Positions 1 through 8,117 of a stretch of DNA of 64,000 bases are shown piece by piece (position 1 is the first letter of the stretch; the number at the start of each line of letters is the position of its first letter). The translations under genes were made by a program, and so were the position numbers. Where the stretch lies: the NCBI GenBank assembly GCA_016710385.1, contig JADJVX010000017.1, positions 806,001 through 870,000 of the forward strand, read 5' to 3'. Origin of the DNA: Actinomycetales bacterium. GTDB lineage: Bacteria; Actinomycetota; Actinomycetes; Actinomycetales; Dermatophilaceae. The notes below the pieces were generated by a model. That model was not told where the DNA came from, ran no database searches, and saw only the letters and a program-made list of their open reading frames with translations.

Positions 1-165
1 AGCTCGAACGGCGCCTCGGGCGGCTCGAGCACTGGCGCCGTCTCCAGCGGTGGGTCCGCGGGCTCGGGTTCGTCGGCAGCGGGCTCGGGTTCGGGCGGTT
101 CGGGTGGCTCGGGTGGCTCGGCCTCGACGCGTTCGGCGGCCGCCGGGAACACGTCCTCCAGCTGA
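1..165 (+). CDS. C-terminal Ser/Gly-rich tail of a protein, possibly FmdB-family (partial)
   Basis: The frame starting at base 1 stays open for 54 codons to a TGA at 163-165. It is almost entirely Ser, Gly, Ala and Thr, an unstructured tail. Many actinobacterial FmdB-family zinc-ribbon proteins end in such a tail, and FmdB genes are commonly found a few genes upstream of SAF-domain and mscL genes, which follow here. That context is the only support for the name, since the zinc ribbon itself lies outside the window. The opposite strand also has an open, Pro/Glu-rich frame (152 to 1) with a GTG and a GGAGG, so the strand assignment is not certain. Confidence 0.4.
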   Translation, partial: SSNGASGGSSTGAVSSGGSAGSGSSAAGSGSGGSGGSGGSASTRSAAAGNTSSS

Positions 166-264
166 TTGCCCGGTCAACCCACCGGCTCGTCCACAGCCTC
201 GGACCGGTCGTCCCACCATCCACAACGGACGCGCGTGCGGTGACCACCCGGCATACCGGCGTCC

Positions 265-277
265 TACCCTTGCCGTC
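265..277 (+). promoter_or_regulatory. Leaderless-type -10 element for the MTA phosphorylase gene
   Basis: TACCCT at 265-270 matches the actinobacterial -10 consensus TANNNT and lies 7 bases before the ATG at 278. Transcription would then start at or next to the A of the ATG. There is no Shine-Dalgarno sequence, as expected for a leaderless mRNA. Confidence 0.45.
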
Positions 278-1156
278 ATGACCGCCCAACCCGGCCCCGC
301 CGAGTCCGACGACCAACCCACCGAGCCGCTCCGGCGCGACGACGCCGAAATCGGCGTGATCGGTGGGTCGGGGTTCTACAGCTTCCTCACCGACGCGCAC
401 CGAGTGGCCGTGATGACCCCGTTCGGGCCGCCGAGCGACGACGTGGTGCTCGGCGATTTGCACGGGCGGCGGGTCGCCTTCCTGGCCCGGCACGGCCACG
501 ACCACCGCTTCCCGCCGCATCAGGTCAACTACCGAGCCAATCTCTGGGCGCTACGCTCCCTGGGCGTGCGCCAGGTGCTCTCGCCGTGTGCGGTCGGGTC
601 GCTGCGTCCGGAGCTGGGGCCAGGCACGGTGGTCGTCCCCGACCAGGTCATCGACCGCACCTGGGGGCGCGCGCACACCGTCTACGACGAGGTCGGCGCG
701 GTCGTCCACGTGAGTTTCGCCGACCCGTATTGCGCCCGCGGTCGGGCGGCCGTCGCGCAGGCGCTGGCCGACAGCGACCTGCCGTATGCCGTGGGCGGCG
801 CACTCGTGGTCATCAACGGTCCGCGCTTCTCCACACGCGCCGAGAGCCAATGGCACCAAGCCGCCGGTGGCACGCTCGTCGGGATGACCGCCATGCCGGA
901 GGCCGCCATCGCGCGCGAACTGGCGATGTGTTTCACCACCGTGGCGCTGGTGACCGACCTCGACGCCGGAGTCGAGCACGGTGACGGGGTGACCCATGAC
1001 CAGGTGGTCGCGACGTTCGCCAGCGCCATGCCGCCGTTCAAGGCGCTGATCGGTGCCGCGATCCAGGGGCTGCCGGCGGCCGAGTCCGACAGCGCCGCCG
1101 AGTGCGCCTGCCGCAGGGCCGTCGACGGCCTCACCCTGCCGTTCGCGTTGCCGTGA
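278..1156 (+). CDS. mtnP: S-methyl-5'-thioadenosine phosphorylase family protein
   Basis: A 292-aa protein of the purine nucleoside phosphorylase / MTA phosphorylase family, which cleaves 5'-methylthioadenosine (or a purine nucleoside) with phosphate in the cytoplasm to salvage purine and methylthioribose phosphate. Visible signatures are the N-terminal GGSGFY phosphate loop (about residues 29-34), the RHGHDH-PPHQVNYRAN segment (about 76-92), GPRFST-AESQ (about 188-198), GMTAMPEA, and a TDLDAG base-binding region. The open frame extends upstream to base 50, but ATG 278 is preferred because the extension is non-homologous and a -10 box sits at the right distance. The stop overlaps the next gene's GTG (GTGA). 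The preference for MTA over other purine nucleosides is not settled by sequence alone. Confidence 0.85.
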   Translation: MTAQPGPAESDDQPTEPLRRDDAEIGVIGGSGFYSFLTDAHRVAVMTPFGPPSDDVVLGDLHGRRVAFLARHGHDHRFPPHQVNYRANLWALRSLGVRQVLSPCAVGSLRPELGPGTVVVPDQVIDRTWGRAHTVYDEVGAVVHVSFADPYCARGRAAVAQALADSDLPYAVGGALVVINGPRFSTRAESQWHQAAGGTLVGMTAMPEAAIARELAMCFTTVALVTDLDAGVEHGDGVTHDQVVATFASAMPPFKALIGAAIQGLPAAESDSAAECACRRAVDGLTLPFALP

Positions 1157-1845
1157 CCCGGTTGACTCGACCCGGCGCGGCCAGCGGACGCACCGGGTCA
1201 CGACGGCATGCCTACTGGCGCCGCCACGCCCGCCGCCTGACGGCGGCGCTGCTCGCCGCGCTGGCCGCCGTCATCGTTGTCGCGGCGTTGCGCGCCAACG
1301 CCGCCGATGCCACTGCGGTGCCGGTCGTCGTCGTCAACGCTGACCTCTGGCCCGGACATCGCCTCACGGCGCAAGACCTGCAGGTGCGGCAGGTGCCCTC
1401 CGCCGCGAGGCCACCGGGCGCCTTCACCGTGACGGAGGCCGCTGTCGGGCGGTCCCTGATCGGCCCGATCGTGGCCGGGGAAGTCGTGACCTCCAGCCGA
1501 GTCGCACCCGTGAAGGGCCTGGCCGGGGTGGCCCCCGGGCACCTGGCGATCGCCGTGCCACTGGCCAATCCCGCTGTGTTGCAGATGATTTCGACGGGCG
1601 ATGAGGTGCTCGTCCTCGAGTCCGGCAGCGGTGCACGGGTGACCGAGGCGGTCGTCCTGCAGACCGCCAACCTCGCTGCGGATGCTGGCACCTCGTCCAC
1701 CAGCGCACCCGGTGCCTGGTCGATGGCCTCGCCAACGGAAGCTGCGTTGTTCGTCGCCGTCCCCGAGAGCGACGCTGCCCGGGTGGCGGCGGCCTTCGGG
1801 CCGGCGGGCAGCGGAGCCGGTTTCGTCGTCGCCGTGCGGCCTTGA
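1153..1845 (+). CDS. SAF-domain protein, CpaB/RcpC-like
   Basis: A 230-aa protein with one N-terminal membrane helix (about residues 24-46, Ala/Val/Leu-rich), then an extracytoplasmic SAF domain (about 55-125) with the typical pattern 'dL-pG-xLtA-DL' and 'GRSL-xPI-aGEvV'. SAF domains occur in pilus-assembly CpaB/RcpC proteins and bind sugar-like ligands; small single-gene versions are common in actinobacteria near mscL and have no proven function. The GTG start at 1153 overlaps the TGA of the phosphorylase gene, suggesting translational coupling. The C-terminal half is low in recognisable motifs. No pilus genes are adjacent. Confidence 0.7.
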   Translation: MTRLTRPGAASGRTGSRRHAYWRRHARRLTAALLAALAAVIVVAALRANAADATAVPVVVVNADLWPGHRLTAQDLQVRQVPSAARPPGAFTVTEAAVGRSLIGPIVAGEVVTSSRVAPVKGLAGVAPGHLAIAVPLANPAVLQMISTGDEVLVLESGSGARVTEAVVLQTANLAADAGTSSTSAPGAWSMASPTEAALFVAVPESDAARVAAAFGPAGSGAGFVVAVRP

Positions 1846-1968
1846 GCCAGCCCGCGTCGGCCACCTGACCTGGCCCCGACCGGCCCATTTCGCCGGAAAG
1901 TTCGCCCGCGACATGCCACTGTCAAGGCCCAGTTCGGTGACCTGCGACACGCGCGGGGCTGCTTCCGA

Positions 1969-1998
1969 TTGGCTGACTTGGCGAGCTTTGGGTAGCGT
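1969..1998 (+). promoter_or_regulatory. Candidate sigma-A promoter for mscL
   Basis: TTGGCT (1969-1974) and TAGCGT (1993-1998) are separated by 18 bases in the 325-bp gap before mscL. This would give a leader of about 165 nt. No gene is visible in 1846-2170. Confidence 0.35.
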
Positions 1999-2102
1999 GG
2001 GTGCGCCTGCCTGGGGGGGACGCGGTGACGCACCACCCGCCGAGCAGGTCAGTTACACACCATGTCAATGGCTCCCCGGGGGCGAACTACCCGCCCGTCC
2101 AC

Positions 2103-2118
2103 CCCCTCACGTGAGGGG
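2103..2118. repeat. 16-bp perfect palindrome in the mscL leader
   Basis: CCCCTCAC followed by GTGAGGGG is a perfect palindrome lying 52 bases before the mscL start, inside the predicted leader. It could be a protein operator or an RNA hairpin. A second weak inverted repeat (CTCCC / GGGAG) follows at about 2127-2142. Confidence 0.4.
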
Positions 2119-2170
2119 AGTTAACCCTCCCAGTGTCGGGAGCAACCCCCACAGAAAAGGACAACAACCC

Positions 2171-2536
2171 ATGCTCAAGGGTTTCAAAGACTTCCTCATG
2201 CGCGGAAATGTCGTCGATCTCGCGGTTGCCGTCGTCATCGGTGGCGCGTTCGGCAAGGTCATCGAGTCGTTCGTGACGGTCATCATGGACCTCATCGGCA
2301 AGCTCGGCGGCACCCCCAACTTCTCCGGTTGGGTGCCCGAAGGCATCCACATCGGCGCCTTCCTCACGACGCTCATCTCGTTCGTCATCGTCGCCGCGGC
2401 CGTCTACTTCATGGTCGTCGCCCCGCTGAACAAGCTGGCCGAGCGCCGCGCCAAGGGCGCCGAGCCGGCAACCGAGGCGCCCTCCGAGGAGGTCGCCCTG
2501 CTCACCGAGATCCGCGACGCGCTGCGCGCTCGTTGA
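2171..2536 (+). CDS. mscL: Large-conductance mechanosensitive channel MscL
   Basis: A 121-aa integral membrane protein that opens as a pentameric pore under membrane tension and releases solutes during hypo-osmotic shock. The N-terminal amphipathic segment (LKGFKDFLMRGNVVDLAV) leads into TM1 with the GGAFGK gating region (about residues 24-29). TM2 (about 60-85) is followed by the charged C-terminal bundle helix ending in EIRDAL. The length is slightly below the usual 130-150 aa. The start is the ATG after GAAAAGGAC. It is followed by a strong terminator. Confidence 0.95.
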   Translation: MLKGFKDFLMRGNVVDLAVAVVIGGAFGKVIESFVTVIMDLIGKLGGTPNFSGWVPEGIHIGAFLTTLISFVIVAAAVYFMVVAPLNKLAERRAKGAEPATEAPSEEVALLTEIRDALRAR

Positions 2537-2555
2537 TCCTCGTCTGACACCTGCC

Positions 2556-2587
2556 AAGGGGCGGGAGCCGATCGGCTCCCGCCCCTT
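2556..2587. terminator. Bidirectional hairpin terminator after mscL
   Basis: A perfect 32-base palindrome (arms AAGGGGCGGGAGCCGA and its complement) lies between the convergent ends of mscL (2536) and the minus-strand helicase (2611). Confidence 0.85.
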
Positions 2588-2610
2588 GCGCGCGTCTGCG
2601 GCGCCGACCG

Positions 2611-5600
2611 TCACTCCCAATGCGGCGGGCGTTGCTCCTGCAACCATCGATCGTGGGCACCCTGGTCAGGCCGCTCCCCCCACCCGGCATCGGTGTCGTC
2701 GCGGGTTTGCTCTGGGCGACGTCGTGGTGCTGGCCGTGCCGCCGACTCGGCGGGCGCTCCCGGCCCGGCGGGCGCTCCTGGCCCGGCGGGTGCTCCTGGC
2801 TCGGGCTGTGCCGGTGGCTCCGGAGCTGGCTCCGGCAGAGCCGCGCCGGTGCCGACCGACGGCGACTGCGCAGCGTCGCTGGCGGATCGTTCCGCAGCTG
2901 CCCCGACCGTCTCTTCGATGGTCGTCCCTTCGATGGTCGACTCTTCGATGCTCGACTCTTCGACGACGGCCTCTTCGATGACCGCCTTCTCGACCACTTC
3001 CTCGACCTGCGCTACAGCAGACGCCGCGGCCCGCTCCGGTCGTTCGGCACGGACGATCTCGCGCACCTCTGCGACGATGCGAGCCACCTCGCGAGCCGGG
3101 TCGCGATAGAGGTCGGTGGACCAGACCCGCACAAACCTCCACCCCGCGCGAGCAATCTGATCGGGTCGCAGCCGGTCGCGCGCACGCACGCCCTGCCGCG
3201 CGGCATACCGAGGTCCGTCGCTCTCGACGGCGACGAGATAGCGCCCAGGCAGGTCGGGATGACCCACCGCGAGTTCGACGGTGTGCGCACCGACACCCAC
3301 CTCGTGGGCGACCGTGAGCCCCTCGCCGCGCAGCCGCTCGGCGAGGTAGGTCATCAGCGCGCTGTCGGATCGGGCCTCGACGTCGGCGGAGCTCCCCTCC
3401 CCCGCACCGTCGGCACGAGCCACACCTTCGACGGTGACCAACAGGTCGCGCAAGGCAGTCGCCCCGCGCGACTTCAACCGGCTCGGCACGAGGTCCTGCG
3501 ACGTCAACGCAGTGACGACGACGAAGCGGCGCCGGGCCGCGCGCCGCACCGCCGCCAGGGCGTCCACCGCCGCGGGCGCATCGAGGGACGGGAACTTGTG
3601 CAGCACCCGGCCGTGCGGGGTGCGCCCGTAGCCCACCGCGAGGATGACGACATCACGCTCGATCATCGCCGCGTGCTCGAAGCCGGTCACGACGAACGGC
3701 TGGTCCCCAGCCCCGGCAACGAACGCCGCGGCAGGGTCACCCTCGGCCACGTCGGCGACCGCCTCGCGCAGCCGGGATCGCACCGCGTCGACGACGGCCC
3801 CGGTGAGGCCGATGACAGCCAGGCTCTGACCCGCGCGATGCCGGGCGTGCTCGAGCACGGCCGCGACGACCGCCTGGGCCTCGGACTCCGAGCATTCGAT
3901 CGGTTGGTCCGCCCCAGGCGCATAGGTAACGACCCCCTCGACGGTGACCAGGTCCATCGGTGCCGCACACGACGGCGAGGGGACGCCCTCCACCGTCCCG
4001 GCCAGGTCGTCCGGTCGCAGTCGGGGGTCGGCTGTGCTGTGCCACCAGGTGAGATCCGCCACGCGCAGCAGGCCCTGGGCCCGCTCGGCGAGCGACGGGC
4101 ACTCGGCCACCGCCGGTGTCACCTCGAGCGACTGACCGACTCGGAACGGCTCGGGCGGCGGTCCATAGGGATCGCTGGCGACGACGACCTGCCGGCCGCG
4201 CGAGAGGGCCGAGATTGCCTCGGCCACGGTGAGGCTGCTCGCGTCGTCGATGACGACGACATCGAAGGAGGTGCCGGGAGCGAGCAGCTGCGCGACGGCA
4301 TACGGGCTCATCGCCAGGCAGGGGCGCACCGCCGCGACGAGGTCCTCACCCTCGCGGACCACGTCGGCGAAGGCGAGCCGCGCTCGGGCGCTGACACCGG
4401 CACCCTGGGAGCGCAACAACTGCGCCTGGCGCTGGTTGTCGCGGCTGCGTCGCCGGACCAAGGCTTCGGTATGCCGGGTGATCCGCTCGCGCGCGTCGGC
4501 GCGGGCGGTGGTCTCGTGCTCGGCGAGCTGGCTGGCCCGCTCCCGCAGCCGCGCCCCGTCGTGTCCGGAGTAGCGCCGGTCGGAGGAGGTGATCTCCTGC
4601 CCGATGGAGGCCCACCAGATGTGGTCGAGTTCGTGGCGCACCTCATCGGCGGCCACGCCCCGGCGGGCGAAGTCGTCGATGACCGCACCCATGCCAGCCG
4701 CGCGCAACTCCTCGACGACCGGCGTGACCTTGGGGAGGATCTCCAGCCGTTCCAGCCGCTCGGCGAGGTGGTTGATCCGGCCACGCACCAACGGCATCGA
4801 GGTGCCGAGCAGATTGCCGCCGGCTTCGGTGGGCTCGAGCCGGGCCTGCAGCCAGGTGAGATCGGCGGCGATGCTGTCGTAGCGCTCTTGCGCCTCGTCG
4901 AGCCGCGGCGAGATCTCCGGGCGGCCCCCGGCGCCGACGAGCTCGTGCCAGGCGTTGCGCTGCTCGCGGGCCGAGATCAACTCGGCATGCAAGTCCTGCG
5001 GCGGGCGGCCGGGGCGCAGCAGCCGCCGCGCTTGACGACGCACTCGCGACCGCGTGACGAACCCGAGGTCGGCTTCGTCGTCCTGGTCGCGGAAATCACG
5101 CGAACCGGTCGCGGCGACATGCTCGTCCAGCGGAATGTCGAAGATCTCCGGCCGGAAGACTTCGAGGGTCTCGCGAACACCGCTCATGGTGCGCAGGGCG
5201 CGGTCCCACTCCAGGGGTGTGCGGGCCGGCTTGAGCGTCGACTCGGCGAAGATGCCGTCGAGATCCTTTGCGGCAGTGGCGAATCCCTCGCCGGCGAAGC
5301 GCTGGACGATGGCCTTGGCTCGGGCCACCTCCTGCTCGGTGCGGATGTCCGCGGCATACCAGGGGTCGTGTCCGTCGCCGGCCGCCCAGGCTCCGGCCGC
5401 CGCGGCCTCGGCCAGATGGGAGGCGAGTTCGTCGATGCGCGCACGGCTCAGCGCCCGCAGCGCCGCTCCAGCGATCCGCACCCGGGAGCCCGGCGCCGGG
5501 GCGTGGGTCGCGAGTGCGGCCATCGCTTCCTGCACCTGGTATGCCGTGACGCCCCAGGGCTGGCGCACCTTGTGCAGTGCCTCGACGTGACCGGCCAGCT

Positions 5601-6750
5601 CGTCACGGACCTCGGCAACGGCAAACGCGCGGGCGAAGGCCCCCCGCGCATCGGGCAGCACCGAGGTGCTCTCGTCCCGAGCCGTGGCCGACGCGACAGC
5701 GGCGGCGAGTTCCTCCAGGGCGCCGCCACGGCCGGCATCGGACCCGGTGAGGTCGAGGACCAGGTCGCCGAGGCCCACCGAGGCCAGCCGCTCGCGCAGG
5801 TCGCGGACGCTCTGTCGGTTGCGGGTGACATAGAGGACCCGGCGCTCGTCGAACGCGGCCGCCGCGACGACGGCAGCCAGGGTCTGGGTGCGTCCCGTCC
5901 CGCGGGGCGCCCGCAGCGCCACCCCGGTGTCCCGCCGGGTCGCCTCGACCACGGCGTGCTGCATCGGGTCGAGGTCCAGCGGCAACACCTCGCGCTCGGG
6001 GTCGGGGTCGATCAGGGGCTCCAGCGGAGCGTGCGACAGCCGCGTCGTGGCTCCCTCGTCTCCGGCGAGCGCCGCGATGAGGTCGACCTGGGACAGCCAC
6101 CGAGCGTTGGCGCTGACATCGGCGACCATGGCGAGTTTGACGTAGGGGTAGGTCGCCAGTGCCAACCGCGGAGTGACCGAGAAGCCCGGCACGTCGGCGC
6201 ACAGCCGCGCCAGCGCGGCATACACGGGGTAGGGGTCGAACCCATAGGCGCCGTCGGCGAGCGCGGCGAGGGCCGTCGGGTCGACCTCGATACCGGCGAC
6301 CGAGCGCAGGTAGTTGACCAGCGCCGGGTTGACCTCGACGGTCGGCCCGAGGTCGAGGTCGAAGTCGGCCTCGGCCACCGTGGTCGGCCGCAGCGTGCAG
6401 GTGCGCAGCAGCACCGGTGCCTCGACGACGGCCCGCGCGCGCGGTGGGTCCCAGGTCGCGACCCCCATGGCGACGAATCCGCAGGCCAGTCCGCGGTGTT
6501 CGAGCAGGTTGACAGCCTGGACGTGCACCCGCCGGGCGACCTCCAGCGCGTCGTCGAAGGCGCCCGGCTCGCGCACCAGGTCGCTCAGGCGGGTCGGTCG
6601 CCCGGCAAGGAGCATCGAGACGCCGCCGGGGTGGGCCATGGTGAGTTCGAGGAACCCATCCCGGCGGGTCGGTGCCCACAGCAGGGTGTTAGGCCCGCCC
6701 ACGTCGGACAGTTCGCGGGCCCAGCCGGCGATGGTTTCCACGACAGTCAC
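2611..6750 (-). CDS. AAA/superfamily 1 helicase-like ATPase with C-terminal MTES_1575-type nuclease domain
   Basis: A 1379-aa protein. An N-terminal region of unknown fold (about 1-265) precedes an SF1-type ATPase core. Walker A reads APRGTGRTQT (about residue 283), with Arg where Lys is normal, and Walker B reads VVVIDDAS. A coiled, Arg/Glu-rich insertion (about 430-780) splits the motor. Near the C-terminus (about 1155-1255) a Vsr-like segment (AVESDGPRYA, RDRLRPDQIARAGW, RVWSTDLYRDP) matches the restriction-endonuclease fold fused to actinobacterial helicases of this type. The last 120 residues are Pro/Glu/Ala-rich and unstructured. The start is GTG; TAGCCT ends 6 bases before it, suggesting a leaderless mRNA. 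A role in nucleic-acid repair or defence is inferred. The gene stands alone, without an operon. Confidence 0.75.
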   Translation of the reverse strand: MTVVETIAGWARELSDVGGPNTLLWAPTRRDGFLELTMAHPGGVSMLLAGRPTRLSDLVREPGAFDDALEVARRVHVQAVNLLEHRGLACGFVAMGVATWDPPRARAVVEAPVLLRTCTLRPTTVAEADFDLDLGPTVEVNPALVNYLRSVAGIEVDPTALAALADGAYGFDPYPVYAALARLCADVPGFSVTPRLALATYPYVKLAMVADVSANARWLSQVDLIAALAGDEGATTRLSHAPLEPLIDPDPEREVLPLDLDPMQHAVVEATRRDTGVALRAPRGTGRTQTLAAVVAAAAFDERRVLYVTRNRQSVRDLRERLASVGLGDLVLDLTGSDAGRGGALEELAAAVASATARDESTSVLPDARGAFARAFAVAEVRDELAGHVEALHKVRQPWGVTAYQVQEAMAALATHAPAPGSRVRIAGAALRALSRARIDELASHLAEAAAAGAWAAGDGHDPWYAADIRTEQEVARAKAIVQRFAGEGFATAAKDLDGIFAESTLKPARTPLEWDRALRTMSGVRETLEVFRPEIFDIPLDEHVAATGSRDFRDQDDEADLGFVTRSRVRRQARRLLRPGRPPQDLHAELISAREQRNAWHELVGAGGRPEISPRLDEAQERYDSIAADLTWLQARLEPTEAGGNLLGTSMPLVRGRINHLAERLERLEILPKVTPVVEELRAAGMGAVIDDFARRGVAADEVRHELDHIWWASIGQEITSSDRRYSGHDGARLRERASQLAEHETTARADARERITRHTEALVRRRSRDNQRQAQLLRSQGAGVSARARLAFADVVREGEDLVAAVRPCLAMSPYAVAQLLAPGTSFDVVVIDDASSLTVAEAISALSRGRQVVVASDPYGPPPEPFRVGQSLEVTPAVAECPSLAERAQGLLRVADLTWWHSTADPRLRPDDLAGTVEGVPSPSCAAPMDLVTVEGVVTYAPGADQPIECSESEAQAVVAAVLEHARHRAGQSLAVIGLTGAVVDAVRSRLREAVADVAEGDPAAAFVAGAGDQPFVVTGFEHAAMIERDVVILAVGYGRTPHGRVLHKFPSLDAPAAVDALAAVRRAARRRFVVVTALTSQDLVPSRLKSRGATALRDLLVTVEGVARADGAGEGSSADVEARSDSALMTYLAERLRGEGLTVAHEVGVGAHTVELAVGHPDLPGRYLVAVESDGPRYAARQGVRARDRLRPDQIARAGWRFVRVWSTDLYRDPAREVARIVAEVREIVRAERPERAAASAVAQVEEVVEKAVIEEAVVEESSIEESTIEGTTIEETVGAAAERSASDAAQSPSVGTGAALPEPAPEPPAQPEPGAPAGPGAPAGPGAPAESAARPAPRRRPEQTRDDTDAGWGERPDQGAHDRWLQEQRPPHWE

Positions 6751-6872
6751 GCCAGCAGGCTAACCAGTGCGGTCCCTCACACCCCGGACCCGCGCCGAGC
6801 CCCGGCCGGCTTTTGTCCGTCGGTTGCGCACCGGCGTCCACCGCCGACGCCCCAGGTATGCCGGGTGGTTGG

Positions 6873-7403
6873 CTACTGCGGGTCCAGGTCGGGCCGAGTC
6901 GGGTCCGGCCGGTAGGAGTCGTAGAGCCCCGATTCGATCCGCAGGGTCTCGGCGATGCGGCCGGCGAGCGCCTTCTCCACCAGCCCACCGACGAAGGGCA
7001 GATCCACCCGCAGCCGCACCTGGTGGGCCAGCAGGCACCCGTCGGGCGCGCCGGAGCGCCCCTGCGCCGGTTCGATACGCATGACCGCCGAGGCGCTGGC
7101 TGGCACTCCGAACCCCGAGAACTCGGTGCGGCCGGTGCCACTGGCGAGGTCCCAGGTCTCGATCCGGGTGATCGTGGGCAGCGCGCTCGCGGCAGCGGCC
7201 ACTTTGCCCGGCAGCCAGTCGGCCCCGATCGTGGCGGTGCTGCGGATGACGACCTCCGCGGGGGTCACGCGGTGCTCGACGAGGTCGCTGCGCAGCGCCG
7301 AGTTGGCCTCGCCGCGCCAGGCGACGAACGCCCGGTCGGCCAGCCGGGCCAGCACCTCGTCTCGGGTGAGCCGCAGCGACACCCTCTCGTGGATCGTCGT
7401 CAT
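6873..7403 (-). CDS. DUF2505 domain protein
   Basis: A 176-aa protein of the DUF2505 family, a START/SRPBCC-like fold restricted to actinobacteria, with no established biochemical role. It begins with a strand followed by a helix rich in VLARLAD, has the family's WLPGK segment in the middle (about residues 64-68), and ends in a helix with GGLVEKALAGRIAETL. It is the last gene of the carotenoid operon: its ATG overlaps the TGA of the methyltransferase gene (ATGA). START-like folds bind hydrophobic ligands, so carotenoid or isoprenoid binding is an attractive but untested idea. Confidence 0.8.
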   Translation of the reverse strand: MTTIHERVSLRLTRDEVLARLADRAFVAWRGEANSALRSDLVEHRVTPAEVVIRSTATIGADWLPGKVAAAASALPTITRIETWDLASGTGRTEFSGFGVPASASAVMRIEPAQGRSGAPDGCLLAHQVRLRVDLPFVGGLVEKALAGRIAETLRIESGLYDSYRPDPTRPDLDPQ

Positions 7404-8116
7404 GACGGCCGCCCTCCGGCTCGGGCGCGGATGTCGTGGAGGATCCCGCGTTGCCAGCCCGGCACGGTGCGCACCAGCACGTCGGTGAACCCCGCCTCCC
7501 GCAGGGCGCCGGCGATCCGGGCCGGTGCCCAGTTGGTCACCACGCTCTCTTCGAGATAGTCGTAGAGCTGCGCGTTGCCGTCGACCGCGGTCGCGAGCGG
7601 CGTGATGACGGCCCGGCAGACCAGCCGCCAGATCGCCAACGGTCGGCGACCCGGCGCGAGCGAGTAGTCCTGTAGCACGACGGTGGCACCCGGGCGCAGC
7701 GCGGCCCGCAGCGCGCGCAGGAAGTCCATGCGCTCGCCTTCAGGGACATTACGCAGCAGGTATGCCGCGAACGCACCGTCCAGGGGCCCCGCACCTCGGT
7801 CGCGCAGCACCTGGGCGAGCTCCTGTGCGGGCGAGTGGACAAAGCTCACCCCAGGTGGCCAGGCCTTGGCCCGAGCGGCCTGCAGCATTCCGGCCGAGGC
7901 GTCGACGCCCAGGACCGTGGTGGCTCCGGCTGCGAGCAGGGCGCGGGTCGACAGCCCTGACCCGCACCCGAGGTCGGCGATGAGCCCGCCGGCGGGCACC
8001 TGCTCGACGAGCGCCCGGGCGGCCGAGCGCAGGTGGCGGTGGTAGCCGGGGTTGAGCCCGACCAGTAGGTCGTAGCGGCGGGCGCCCGCGTCGAAGGCCT
8101 CGTCCAACTCGTCCAC
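7400..8116 (-). CDS. Class I SAM-dependent methyltransferase of the carotenoid operon (CrtT-like)
   Basis: A 238-aa Rossmann methyltransferase. SAM-binding motif I is IADLGCGSGLSTRALL (about residues 40-55), followed by an acidic strand-2 end (VLGVDAS) and the motif IV-like DGAFAAYLLRNVPE. It resembles UbiE/MenG-type enzymes and the CrtT methyltransferases found beside crtU in Streptomyces carotenoid clusters. The substrate is unproven; methylation of a carotenoid or quinone is possible. GTG 8116 was chosen because it follows the crtU stop by one base (TGA C GTG) and the upstream in-frame extension reads as shadow sequence. It overlaps DUF2505 by 4 bases. Confidence 0.75.
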   Translation of the reverse strand: MDELDEAFDAGARRYDLLVGLNPGYHRHLRSAARALVEQVPAGGLIADLGCGSGLSTRALLAAGATTVLGVDASAGMLQAARAKAWPPGVSFVHSPAQELAQVLRDRGAGPLDGAFAAYLLRNVPEGERMDFLRALRAALRPGATVVLQDYSLAPGRRPLAIWRLVCRAVITPLATAVDGNAQLYDYLEESVVTNWAPARIAGALREAGFTDVLVRTVPGWQRGILHDIRARAGGRPS

Positions 8117-8117
8117 G

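Noticed and set aside
1..152. Pro/Glu-rich minus-strand frame with GGAGG and GTG
   Set aside because: The Shine-Dalgarno is too close to the GTG, and the + strand Ser/Gly tail with proper stop fits the neighbourhood better. Kept only as an alternative.
2620..6915. 1431-codon open frame antisense to the large helicase
   Set aside because: His/Arg/Gly-rich composition with no domains; a mirror of the real minus-strand gene, as expected at 70% GC.
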